Origin: CAZPNX01 sp964588285
Lineage (GTDB): Bacteria > Edwardsbacteria > AC1 > EtOH8
DNA: 25,698 bases
Assembly (NCBI GenBank): GCA_964588285.1
Contig: CAZPNX010000030.1
Coordinates: 1 to 25,698, forward strand
Direction of reading: 5' to 3'
Shown here: one piece after another, positions 16,701 through 22,965 of the stretch
Position numbering within the stretch: the first letter of the stretch is position 1
Layout: each line of letters starts with the position of its first letter
Translations under genes and position numbers: made by a program
Notes under the pieces: model-generated
What the model saw: only the letters and a program-made list of their open reading frames with translations
Database searches by the model: none
What the model was told of the DNA's origin: nothing

Positions 16701-17258
16701 CGGCAGGTAGGGTTTTCCGGACTCCAAATCTATGTCGGCCGCATGGCGCTTGAGGAAGCAGATGGCCACCGGCTCCTCGACCAAGGTTCTCCGGCATTCG
16801 TCCTCGCAGGGGTGCGGGCAGACCCGGCCCAGGGAGGCCGGCAGCGGCAACGTCTCTTTAATGAGCTTGATGGCCTCCTGGTGCATGCCGTTGGCCAGCA
16901 GGGCGATGTAGCCCTGGGCGTCGCAGTGGGCCGGACATTTCTCCACGCAGGGGCCGACGCAGTCGCCGTAGTGGTTGGACAACAGCAGCTGGAGGCACAT
17001 CTGCCTGGCGGCGGTGATGCGTTCGGTGTCGGTGTCCACCACCATGCCGTCGGCCACCTTGGTGGCGCAGGCCGGGACGAAGCCGCGGGCCCCTTTGACC
17101 TCGACCACGCAGATCCAGCAGGAGCCGAATGGCTCCAACAGCTCGTCGTGGCATAAAGTCGGTATGTTGGCCCCGTTGGCCTTGGCCACCTGGAGTATGG
17201 TCTGGCCGCTTTCGCAGGCCACCTGCTTGCCGTTGAGGGTGATGTGTATTTGGGACAT
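13725..17258 (-). CDS. Large redox subunit: NuoG N-terminus + GltD/NfnB-like flavoprotein + NuoG/molybdopterin-type domain
   Basis: 1177 aa, ATG at 17258. Domains in order: plant-type [2Fe-2S] (C36, C47, C50, C64); a GltD N-terminal Fe-S helical domain (C100, C104, C108, C112, then VCPHPCEDEC 146-155); FAD-binding GAGPAGL (200-206) and NAD(P)H-binding GGGNTAID (334-341) followed by YRRSEKEMP, as in GltD/NfnB and suggestive of NADPH; a linker with RCLECGC; two [4Fe-4S] sites (C625/628/631/635 and C668/671/674/678); a molybdopterin-oxidoreductase Fe-S site (C704, C707, C711, C739); and a shortened molybdopterin-type domain (~745-1110). The position where formate dehydrogenases carry Cys/Sec has none (around FSSYSAWDG), so this part looks structural, as in NuoG. 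Probably the ferredoxin/NADPH-facing subunit of a soluble complex with the NuoE and NuoF proteins encoded upstream. Substrates are inferred. Confidence 0.92.
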   Translation of the reverse strand: MSQIHITLNGKQVACESGQTILQVAKANGANIPTLCHDELLEPFGSCWICVVEVKGARGFVPACATKVADGMVVDTDTERITAARQMCLQLLLSNHYGDCVGPCVEKCPAHCDAQGYIALLANGMHQEAIKLIKETLPLPASLGRVCPHPCEDECRRTLVEEPVAICFLKRHAADIDLESGKPYLPPCQPDTGKKVAVVGAGPAGLTAAYYLRQKGHAVTIYEALPKSGGWLRYGIPQYRLPKEILDQEVKTITDLGIEIKYGLKLGEQITLDGLKSEYDAVFLGLGAHASTKMGVENEEAPNVVAGIEFLKRLALGNPIDFKKEKIRKVAVIGGGNTAIDAARTSLRLGAQEVMLVYRRSEKEMPANPLEIEEARHEGVKFQFLTAPTSVIACTADSAGAISCQRMELGEPDTSGRRRPVPVKGSDFHIEADLIIACIGQSPDLSCLGAGHVLKTTKWSTIETDPETGVTSDPKIFSAGDCVTGAATVVEAIGGARKAAEAMDRFLKIGKLEKGPKQYNISKGKLAEMSAAEFAHIDKKARAKMPMLEPSERKNFDEVEHGFSERTAVAEAKRCLECGCADMRECKLREYATDYQALAQRFLGEVGKHPIDESHPFIVRDQGKCIMCGRCVRMCLESVGAAALGFVYRGFSAMVAPAQERPFPETTCVSCGACIDTCPVGALTERPRQIKGMNVPLESTLSVCTYCGVGCATNIESKNGRIVRITGNSEGPANNGMLCFKGKFGFECLQGADRLTAPMVRKGGKLVKSGWEEAVSKINRELKSIVDRYGPESVAVFASGRTSLEEAEGLRSWAEKLGVKTFSSYSAWDGEDLKTFESVVGRRTGLAYDELAKAKTIILVNSDPAHRHPVFARRLRNAVRSGARLIVVDQKPNQLDEIAAHSIKLKKVGAPAAMAAVLKAMVLKLPAKSAEGYADLKKALAKMPAAALSKSGIGKKEIELLAAAFGEETALAVFDADSLDAGTAAALGDILLLAGRPERFIALRAKANAAGLERFLTESPKKLTGEMAKGKIKAAFLLNEDPVGSLPGDREMAKALKKLKMLAVCDLYQTPTAGLAHFVLPASTVSEDEGSFVSSEGRIQVFKQAVPPPSGKTTRQVLQALGGITLPGRIQTEGQRPRFNVPLLKSAKTTGTWFHGDVLERMVWELKKREKLLKEWE

Positions 17259-17311
17259 GAAGCTTCTCTTATAATATGAACAGAGTTATTTTAGCCTTTT
17301 TAACGTATGAT

Positions 17312-17533
17312 TCACTTGATTATTCTACTTCTTCCTGAGGCTAAGGCAAACCTTCTTAAAGTTTCTGCATGAACTTGCTCCTGATCCCATTCCGGGTGCT
17401 GGTGTTTAACCCCGTCCTGCACGGTTCTGAAGGCCATGTCGTAAAGCGCCATTCCTATGCGCAGCCGCTCCTCGCCGGTTTTGCGTCGGAGGATGTCAAG
17501 ATATAACCGATCTATTCCGCGTTTATCAGACAA
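17312..17533 (-). CDS. Small conserved-looking protein of unknown function (73 aa)
   Basis: 73 aa from a TTG at 17533. AAGAGG (17545-17540) sits six bases upstream, and an in-frame TAA at 17554-17552 leaves no ATG or GTG option before it. The body, residues ~18-67, has the pattern TGEERLRIGMALYDMAF, QHPEW, then a charged helix. This resembles short helical proteins of the type R-L-x-I-A...HP-x-W-x-x-E found widely in bacteria near nucleotidyltransferase or toxin-antitoxin genes. I cannot name a function. No partner toxin is visible; its upstream neighbour, 10 bases away, is a broken small membrane-protein gene. Confidence 0.6.
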   Translation of the reverse strand: MSDKRGIDRLYLDILRRKTGEERLRIGMALYDMAFRTVQDGVKHQHPEWDQEQVHAETLRRFALASGRSRIIK

Positions 17534-17543
17534 AATCTGCCTC

Positions 17544-17777
17544 TTAGATACTTATTATGCCCTTGCTGCCAAGCATGGCAATGATCATTCCGATCAGCCC
17601 TATCACCAAGCCGATGTAGGCAACAGTGCGATTCTTCTCGACGAAGAAACCGAACATGTAGAAAGAGCAAAAGGAGATCATGTCGCTGGGATTATGCGTG
17701 AAAAAGGCGCGGAAACCCAGCAAACCCAGTACTCATAGGAAGCCCAGTGGCCATAGCTTTTTTTCGATTTCCCTCAT
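17544..17777 (-). pseudogene. Small membrane protein gene interrupted by an in-frame TGA
   Basis: An ATG at 17777 with GGGAG (17789-17785) seven bases upstream opens a 77-codon frame to the TAA at 17546-17544, but codon 15 is TGA (17735-17733). Before the stop: MREIEKKLWPLGFL. After it: VLGLLGFRAFFTHNPSDM and a second helix AYIGLVIGLIGMIIAML, then a short basic end. The product would be a two-helix inner-membrane protein with a repeated LGFL/LGLLGF pattern, vaguely like DUF3796-type proteins. The pattern favours glycine at the stop position (GGA to TGA). Other genes here end in TGA, so global recoding is unlikely. It is a recent nonsense mutation, a sequencing error, or a gene restarted downstream at TTG. 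Missed by ordinary gene finding. Confidence 0.65.
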
Positions 17778-17859
17778 GGTATTGCTCCCATACTTTCAAA
17801 AGAACCTTTGTGCCGGAGTTTACCCTGATGAATAGAAGGGTGCCTTTGTGTGAGGAAGA

Positions 17860-18063
17860 GTCTCCGCGCCTCTGCGGGAGAAAAAGCCTGGATTCCCTCT
17901 TTCACTCCTGCGCCCCGCCACACTTCGACTCCGCTCAGTGTTCGGTGGGGCTTTGGCGCGCAAGCACGGAAATGATAATTGGTAAAAAGCCTCCGCGCCC
18001 TCTACGGTTAAAATAGCTTCATTGCCCCCTTCCCCCGAGGGGAAGGGGGTCGGGGGTTAGGTC
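17860..18063. repeat. Composite of short repeats in the gap upstream of the broken membrane-protein gene
   Basis: The 285-base gap (17778-18062) has no gene but several repeat units. CTCCGCGCCTCTGCGG (17862-17877) recurs as CTCCGCGCCCTCTACGG (17991-18007). A hairpin pairs GCCCCGCC (17912-17919) with GGTGGGGC (17944-17951), one G-T pair, and carries the core TCGACTCCGCTC (17925-17936) in its loop. CCCCCTTCCCC (18025-18035) pairs perfectly with GGGGAAGGGGG (18039-18049), followed by the GGGGGTTAGGT unit that abuts the nuoF stop codon. Confidence 0.7.
18025..18062 (-). terminator. Repeat-derived 11-bp hairpin directly behind nuoF
   Basis: A perfect 11-bp GC-rich stem with a 3-base loop (18025-18035 with 18039-18049), starting 13 bases after the TAG of nuoF on the minus strand. 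No T-run follows (GCAATGAAGC), so it may stabilise the mRNA end or act as a Rho-assisted or partial terminator. Confidence 0.5.
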
Positions 18064-19847
18064 TACCTGACGCTTATCGCGTCGAACTTGCACTTGGCCG
18101 CGCAGCTGCCGCACTTGATGCACTTCGACTGGTCTATCACATGGACCTTCTTGACCTCGCCGCTGATACACTTGACCGGACAGACCCGGGCGCAGGCGGT
18201 GCAGCCGACGCACTTTTGGGGGATGACCTCGTAGGTCAGCAGGGCCTTGCAGTGTTTGGCCGGGCAGCGCTTGTCCCGTATGTGGGCCACATACTCGTCG
18301 CGGAAATAGCGGATGGTGGTTAGCACCGGGTTGGGCGCGGTCTGCCCCAGGCCGCACAGGCTGGAGACTTTGATCTTCTGCGCCAGATCCTCTAAAAGCT
18401 CGATGTCGCCCTCGGCCCCCCGGCCCTCGGTGATCCGGGTCAGGATCTCCAGCATCCTCTTGGTGCCCACCCGGCAGAAGGTGCATTTGCCACAGGACTC
18501 TTTTTGGGTGAAGTCCAAAAAGAACCGGGCGATGTCCACCATGCAGGTGGTGTCGTCCATGACCACCATGCCGCCCGAGCCCATGATGGCCCCGGTGGCG
18601 TTGACCGAATCGTAGTCGATGACGGTATCACCCAGGCTGGCAGGAATACAGCCGCCCGAAGGCCCGCCCATCTGCACCGCCTTGAACCGGCGGCCGTCCT
18701 TGATGCCCCCGCCCACCTCGTAGATCACCTCGTTGATGGTGATGCCCATGGGCACCTCCACCAGGCCGCCGCGGGCGATCTTGCCGGCCAAGGCGAAGAC
18801 CTTGGAGCCCTTGCTTTTCTCGGTGCCCAGGGCGGCGAAGGCCGAGGCGCCGTTCAATATTATCCAGGGTACGTTGGCATAGGTCTCGACATTATTGATA
18901 TTGGTGGGCTTGCCCCAAAGCCCGGAGGCCGCCGGAAACGGCGGCCGCAGCCGGGGCATGCCCCGCCGCCCCTCGATGGAGGCCAAAAGGGCCGTCTCCT
19001 CGCCGCAGACGAAGGCCCCGGCCCCCTCCTTGAGATGGAACTCGAAGTTGAACCCGGTTCCCAGGATGTTCCTGCCGGCTAAGCGGTTCTTCCTGGCTTG
19101 CTCCATGGCCAATCTGAGACGTTTGACCGCCAGCGGATATTCGGCCCGGACGTAGAAGTAGCCCTCGTCGGCGCCGATGGCATAGGCCGCGATCAGCATC
19201 CCCTCCATGACGCTGTGGGGATCGCCCTCCAGCACCGATCGGTCCATGAAGGCTCCGGGGTCGCCCTCGTCGCCGTTGCAGACGATGTACTTCTTGTCGC
19301 CCTTGGCCTCCCGGGCGAACTTCCATTTGAGCCCGGTGGGAAAACCGGCCCCGCCGCGGCCCCGCAGGCCGGAGTCGGTGATCTCCTGAATGACCTGGGT
19401 TGGGGACATGGTCCTTAAAACCTTCTCCAGGGCCTGATAGCCGCCGCGGCTCCGGTACTCATCGATTTGCTCCGGGTCCATGGCCCCGCAGTTGCGCAGC
19501 ACGATCCTCTTCTGCTTGGCGTAAAAGCTGTCGTCAGGCAGGCTTTTCCCCTCGGCCCGCACCAGCCATTCGTCTATGGGGCTGCCCCCGACCAGATGCT
19601 GCTCCACCAGCCGCGGCATCCGCTCCGGCGTCATCTCGCCGTAGGTGCAGACCCTTCCCTGGGGATCGATGACGTCTATCAGCACCTCGCGGTAGCACAT
19701 GCCCACGCAGCCGGTCTCCGAAACCTTGAGGTCCAGCTGTCGCGATTTGAGCTGCTCCAGCAGGGCCGCCCGCACCTTATGCCCACCGGCGGCGATGCCG
19801 CAGCTGCCCAGTCCGATGACCACCTTGTATTCGTTGTTTGAAGACAT
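18063..19847 (-). CDS. NADH-binding flavo-iron-sulfur subunit (NuoF/HydB/HndC type)
   Basis: 594 aa, ATG at 19847 with GAGGA upstream. Residues 1-85 are a thioredoxin-like Fe-S domain (C16, C47, C51; only one Cys in the first pair position). Residues ~120-500 are the NuoF core. It has the FMN/NADH glycine-rich loop GRGGAGFPTG (163-172), a conserved segment containing CNGDEGDPGAF, CGEETALL and the N3-type cluster C452, C455, C458, C498. The C-terminus adds two ferredoxin [4Fe-4S] motifs (C546/549/552/556 and C576/579/582/586). This three-part layout is that of soluble bifurcating enzymes (HydB, HndC, Bfu-type), not of respiratory complex I NuoF, which lacks both extensions. It oxidises or reduces NAD(H) and is expected to partner the NuoE and the 1177-aa subunits encoded around it. 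Confidence 0.95.
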   Translation of the reverse strand: MSSNNEYKVVIGLGSCGIAAGGHKVRAALLEQLKSRQLDLKVSETGCVGMCYREVLIDVIDPQGRVCTYGEMTPERMPRLVEQHLVGGSPIDEWLVRAEGKSLPDDSFYAKQKRIVLRNCGAMDPEQIDEYRSRGGYQALEKVLRTMSPTQVIQEITDSGLRGRGGAGFPTGLKWKFAREAKGDKKYIVCNGDEGDPGAFMDRSVLEGDPHSVMEGMLIAAYAIGADEGYFYVRAEYPLAVKRLRLAMEQARKNRLAGRNILGTGFNFEFHLKEGAGAFVCGEETALLASIEGRRGMPRLRPPFPAASGLWGKPTNINNVETYANVPWIILNGASAFAALGTEKSKGSKVFALAGKIARGGLVEVPMGITINEVIYEVGGGIKDGRRFKAVQMGGPSGGCIPASLGDTVIDYDSVNATGAIMGSGGMVVMDDTTCMVDIARFFLDFTQKESCGKCTFCRVGTKRMLEILTRITEGRGAEGDIELLEDLAQKIKVSSLCGLGQTAPNPVLTTIRYFRDEYVAHIRDKRCPAKHCKALLTYEVIPQKCVGCTACARVCPVKCISGEVKKVHVIDQSKCIKCGSCAAKCKFDAISVR

Positions 19848-19878
19848 TTTTATCCTCGGTAGATTGTCTTATTCTTCA

Positions 19879-19945
19879 GCCACGGATTTTCACGGATTTT
19901 AATGCTGGCAGCCGTGTTTTAAGACGATCCGCGTTTATCCGTGGC
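19879..19945. repeat. Intergenic palindromic repeat (GCCACGGAT...ATCCGTGGC)
   Basis: GCCACGGAT (19879-19887) is the reverse complement of ATCCGTGGC (19937-19945). A direct repeat CACGGATTTT also lies within the left arm (19881-19890 and 19891-19900). The element fills most of the gap between the WG-repeat gene and nuoF, directly upstream of the nuoF start region. Confidence 0.65.
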
Positions 19946-19950
19946 ATAAA

Positions 19951-21141
19951 CTACTTTGACCTATAAACGTACCTGCCGGTGCGGTCGATGTATCCCCACT
20001 GTCCGCCGCTGACGTTGCCGAAGGCGTCGGCCGTGCCGCCCATATTCACCAAGGCCAGGCCGCCGTGAAAGTCCCAGGCGTGGTCGAATTGGGGGGAGAT
20101 GCACCTCTTGCCGCTCTTGTTGATGTAGCCCCACTTGCCGCCGGTTACGATCCCATTCTCGTTGAGTCTGCCCCCGATGTTCACCAGGGCCAGGCCTTCG
20201 GAGAAGTCCATGGCCCCGTCATAGCGGGGGACGATCACCATCCTGCCCGTCTTGTCCACATACCCCCGTTTGCCGGCCACCCGGATGCAGGCCAGCCCCT
20301 CGGTGAAGCTTGAGGCCATGTCGAACTGCGGGGAAATGCAAAGCTCGCCCTGGCGGTTCAGGTAGCCCCACTTGCCGCCCAGCTTGACCGCGGCCAGCCC
20401 CCGGCTGAAGTTGGTGGCGTCCTCGAAATAAAGCCCGGAGACGGCCGTCCCTGTTGTGTCGATGAAGATATACCTGTCGCCCAGCTTAACCATGGCCGCT
20501 CCGTCCGAGAAGGACCCGGCGAACCCGTACTTGCAGTCCACCGCCAGCCGGCCCTGCCGGTCCACGAAACCCCAGCTGCCGTTCTGGCAGACCGCGGCCA
20601 GGCCCTCGGAAAAACTCTTGGCATCGGAATATTTGAATTCAATGACGGTCTTGCCGGTCCGGTCGATGAAGCCGTAGGCGTCGCCATGCCGCACCAGGGC
20701 CAGGCCCTGGGAGAAGCTCCGGGCGTCGTCGTAGGCCGGCTCGATAATCGTCCGGCCGGTGCGGTCGATGAAGCCCCGCTTGCCGCCGGAGAGCATCCCC
20801 AGTTCGTTGCGCACCCCGCCGATATTGACTAAGGCCAGCCCCTCGGAAAAATCCCGGGCGTCGTCGTAGAGCAGGTTGACGGCCACCTTGCCCGCGGCGT
20901 CGATGAAGCCCCACTTGCCGCCGATGACGAACCCGTACTTGTTGCGCTCCCCGCCGACGTTGACTAAGGCCAGCCCCTCCTTGAAGGGGAAGGCAAAGTC
21001 GAACTCAGGCTCCACCGCCACCCGGCCCCGGGCGTCGATGTAGCCGAACCGGTCCCCCATCTGCACCGGGTAGAAGGCCGAAGGCTGTCCCAGGGCGGGG
21101 ATTGCCAGAGACAGAACGACGAATGCTTTCAATAGACTCAT
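19951..21141 (-). CDS. Exported WG-repeat protein
   Basis: 396 aa from the ATG at 21141, chosen because it opens a clean signal peptide (MSLLKAFVVLSLAIPALG) and has AGGA eight bases upstream; the frame is open ~70 codons further but that part is shadow. The mature protein is almost entirely about ten WG repeats of ~30-45 residues. Each has the form (W/Y)G(F/Y)IDxxGKxVIxPxYDxAxxFSEGLALV, ending with a half repeat at the C-terminus. Three of the spacers carry a longer loop (NIGG...N...GGK). WG repeats form beta-rich propeller-like structures of uncertain binding role, usually outside the cytoplasm. The gene sits between nuoE and nuoF on the same strand, 25 bases after the preceding exported-protein gene, so it may share their transcript. 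A redox role is not indicated. Confidence 0.88.
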   Translation of the reverse strand: MSLLKAFVVLSLAIPALGQPSAFYPVQMGDRFGYIDARGRVAVEPEFDFAFPFKEGLALVNVGGERNKYGFVIGGKWGFIDAAGKVAVNLLYDDARDFSEGLALVNIGGVRNELGMLSGGKRGFIDRTGRTIIEPAYDDARSFSQGLALVRHGDAYGFIDRTGKTVIEFKYSDAKSFSEGLAAVCQNGSWGFVDRQGRLAVDCKYGFAGSFSDGAAMVKLGDRYIFIDTTGTAVSGLYFEDATNFSRGLAAVKLGGKWGYLNRQGELCISPQFDMASSFTEGLACIRVAGKRGYVDKTGRMVIVPRYDGAMDFSEGLALVNIGGRLNENGIVTGGKWGYINKSGKRCISPQFDHAWDFHGGLALVNMGGTADAFGNVSGGQWGYIDRTGRYVYRSK

Positions 21142-21166
21142 GGCTCGTTCCTGCAAATGGATGTTC

Positions 21167-21790
21167 TCACCGGCCGGCCCCAGTTTCCCATCCGGCCGGA
21201 AGCAGTGGTTTATAGGCTGATATCTCGGTGATCCCCGGGTTGTCGCGGTACGGCGATTTGTAGCCGGCAAAAAGCTCGTAATGGACTTTCTCCGGATCGG
21301 GCACCGCTTCGACCGCTCCAGTGGCCATGTCGCGGCGGAAGACGGCACATTCGGTTCGGTTGGTCAGGGAGGAGATGCGGTTGCTGGGGTTGTAGGCCAG
21401 GTACAGCCCCTCGCCCTTAAGCACCCATTTGGCGCTGCTGACCATGCAGGTCAGCTCGGCCGGATCCCGCAGTATCGACTCCAGCTTGAGCCTATTTGTT
21501 TTGGTTTCCAGGGAATATAACCTGGTCTGGTGGCTGAGGGTCTTGGGCCCGGCTTTCAAGGGCAGTATGAACCAGAAGGTGCGGCCCGGCCGGTAGCGGT
21601 GGACGTCGGCCAGGAAGAAAACGGTGTCTCCGTGGCGGAAGCCCTGGGACAGGTTGACCGTGGTCTCGATTTTTCCCTGGTGGAGCGGGCCGGCAAAGGC
21701 AATCCACGGGCTTGACAGCAGCATGGCCATTGCCATGGGCCGGATCGGTTGAAAAAAAGAGATCTCATGCGGAGAAAGGACATCCTGCAT
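21167..21790 (-). CDS. Exported protein of unknown function
   Basis: 207 aa from the ATG at 21790, with AAGGAAG six bases upstream. An internal ATG at 21736 is an alternative. The open frame reaches 22048, but the upstream part overlaps nuoE and is Gly/Arg-rich shadow. The N-terminus has a basic region (QPIRP) and a hydrophobic stretch (MAMAMLLSSPWIAFAG), a likely signal peptide. The rest is beta-rich (FFLADVHRYRPGRTFWFILPL, then LYSLETKTNRLKLESIL, then CAVFRRDMATGAVEAVPD). The LYSLETK.../FRRDMATG... strands resemble single blades of TolB/WD40-like beta-propellers, too few for a whole propeller. No catalytic motif. It lies 32 bases after nuoE and 25 bases before the WG-repeat gene. Confidence 0.6.
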   Translation of the reverse strand: MQDVLSPHEISFFQPIRPMAMAMLLSSPWIAFAGPLHQGKIETTVNLSQGFRHGDTVFFLADVHRYRPGRTFWFILPLKAGPKTLSHQTRLYSLETKTNRLKLESILRDPAELTCMVSSAKWVLKGEGLYLAYNPSNRISSLTNRTECAVFRRDMATGAVEAVPDPEKVHYELFAGYKSPYRDNPGITEISAYKPLLPAGWETGAGR

Positions 21791-21822
21791 TCCTGGCTTC
21801 CTTATAATAGGACCGGAGTTCT

Positions 21823-22326
21823 CTAGAAGTCCTTCAGCGCTTTGGCAGCGCTCTCCTTGGTCAACCGGCCGTAGGTCTCGTTGTCGATCATCATCACCGG
21901 GGCCAGGCTGCAGCAGCCCAGGCAGGCCACCGATTCCAGGGTGAACTTGCCGTCGGTGGTGGTCTGGCCGTCCTTTACCTGCAATGCCTCCTCCAGCGCC
22001 TCGGAGATGCCCACCGCCCCGCCCACGTGGCAGGCCGTCCCGTGGCAAACCCGAATCAGGTGCTTTCCTGCCGGCTTGAGGCGGAACTGGGTATAGAAGG
22101 TGGCCACCCCGTACACCTGGCTCACCGGGATGGAAAGCCCCTCGGCTATCCGAGCTATGGTCTCCTTGGAAAGAAACCCCAGCGCCTCCTGTACCTCCTG
22201 AAGCACCGGGATCAGCGCCCCTTTAGCGCCACGGTACTTGCCCAGAACCTGGGCCAATCTGCGGTCGGTTCCCGAGGACTTGCCCTTCGTGGGCTTGCTT
22301 TTGGCAGCTGCTTTTTTCTTCGTCAT
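21823..22326 (-). CDS. NuoE-like [2Fe-2S] subunit (HydC/HndA type)
   Basis: 167 aa, ATG at 22326, after a Lys-rich ~20-residue leader. Four-helix N-terminal part (PVLQEVQEALGFLSKETI, VYGVATFYTQFRLKP) and a thioredoxin-like [2Fe-2S] domain with C94-x4-C99 and C135-x3-C139 (CHGTAC and CLGCC). It is the small electron-entry subunit of NuoEF-type NADH dehydrogenase modules and of soluble bifurcating hydrogenases. Standalone and without membrane segments. It is expected to bind the NuoF subunit, whose gene is two genes downstream, an unusual separation since nuoE and nuoF normally touch. Confidence 0.94.
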   Translation of the reverse strand: MTKKKAAAKSKPTKGKSSGTDRRLAQVLGKYRGAKGALIPVLQEVQEALGFLSKETIARIAEGLSIPVSQVYGVATFYTQFRLKPAGKHLIRVCHGTACHVGGAVGISEALEEALQVKDGQTTTDGKFTLESVACLGCCSLAPVMMIDNETYGRLTKESAAKALKDF

Positions 22327-22422
22327 TTCGGATGCTCTATCTCTATCTTTATGGGTTATGATTTTATCACAGGGGTCTGCCTAATTCAAGGCAAAAAAAC
22401 TAAATGCGGTCCTCGTTTCCCC

Positions 22423-22848
22423 TCATACGTCCAGCACCACCTCGGCCTCCAGGATGCCGGCCCGCTCCCGAATGCTGGCTCCGTGGTGCGTCACCAGCTT
22501 GATCTCCCTTTTGGGCACGAAGTCGCCGGGCAGGCTTTCCAGCCGGCACCGGGCCTTTAGACTGGTCTCTTCGATACTGTCGAACACGAAGCCCGAGGCC
22601 GCTTTTCCTTCGCGATATATATATAGTATTTCCGACAACCACCTCACCAGCAGGTGCTCCGGGTCCAGGCCCTCGAGTTCGATCATCCTCTCCACGCCGC
22701 CCCCCTCCGGGCAGGGCTCGCATCCCAACAGCCACAGCATCCCCCGGGCGGCGTTGGCGAAAAGCTCCTCCATCGTCCGCCCCCGGGCCCGCAGGCCCAG
22801 GTCGGCGGCGTGTTCGAACTCCTCGAAGGGGATCAGGTCCGGCGGCAT
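22423..22848 (-). CDS. Archease (RtcB RNA ligase activator)
   Basis: 141 aa, ATG at 22848. N-terminal FEEFEHAADLGLRARG with the metal-binding H13 and D16, then TMEELFANAARGMLWLL, and a C-terminal beta strand ending VVLDV (D140, the conserved acidic end of the family). Archease helps RtcB to be guanylylated and turn over in tRNA or RNA repair ligation. No rtcB lies in the window. It sits between the beta-helix gene, behind a strong terminator, and nuoE, with a 96-base gap before nuoE, so it may start the transcript. Confidence 0.93.
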   Translation of the reverse strand: MPPDLIPFEEFEHAADLGLRARGRTMEELFANAARGMLWLLGCEPCPEGGGVERMIELEGLDPEHLLVRWLSEILYIYREGKAASGFVFDSIEETSLKARCRLESLPGDFVPKREIKLVTHHGASIRERAGILEAEVVLDV

Positions 22849-22918
22849 GTTTTCAGTATAGCAGAAACCGCGGCGGGGGTCAATGCCGGGCAGACTGGCA
22901 AGTAGAAGCGCTGTAAAT

Positions 22919-22948
22919 CCAAAAAGCGGCCGCAGGGCCGCTTTTTGG
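22919..22948 (-). terminator. Bidirectional-looking terminator after the beta-helix gene
   Basis: CCAAAAAGCGGCC (22919-22931) is the perfect reverse complement of GGCCGCTTTTTGG (22936-22948), with a 4-base loop. On the minus strand the stem ends in TTTTT directly behind the gene's stop at 22966, a good intrinsic terminator. Confidence 0.9.
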
Positions 22949-22965
22949 TCGTGGTAAAGCTACGC

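Noticed and set aside
13725..17258. Annotation of the large redox subunit as a formate dehydrogenase
   Set aside because: No Cys or selenocysteine codon at the catalytic position and a shortened molybdopterin-type domain; NuoG-like structural role fits better.
17733..17735. Genome-wide UGA recoding to glycine as an explanation for the in-frame TGA
   Set aside because: The phospholipase-like, sulP, CsgG-like, nrnA and 1177-aa genes all end naturally in TGA, so UGA is a stop here; a local mutation or error is simpler.
13725..22326. Respiratory complex I operon
   Set aside because: No membrane subunits (NuoA, H, J-N) and no NuoB, C, D or I; NuoF has the N- and C-terminal Fe-S extensions of soluble enzymes.
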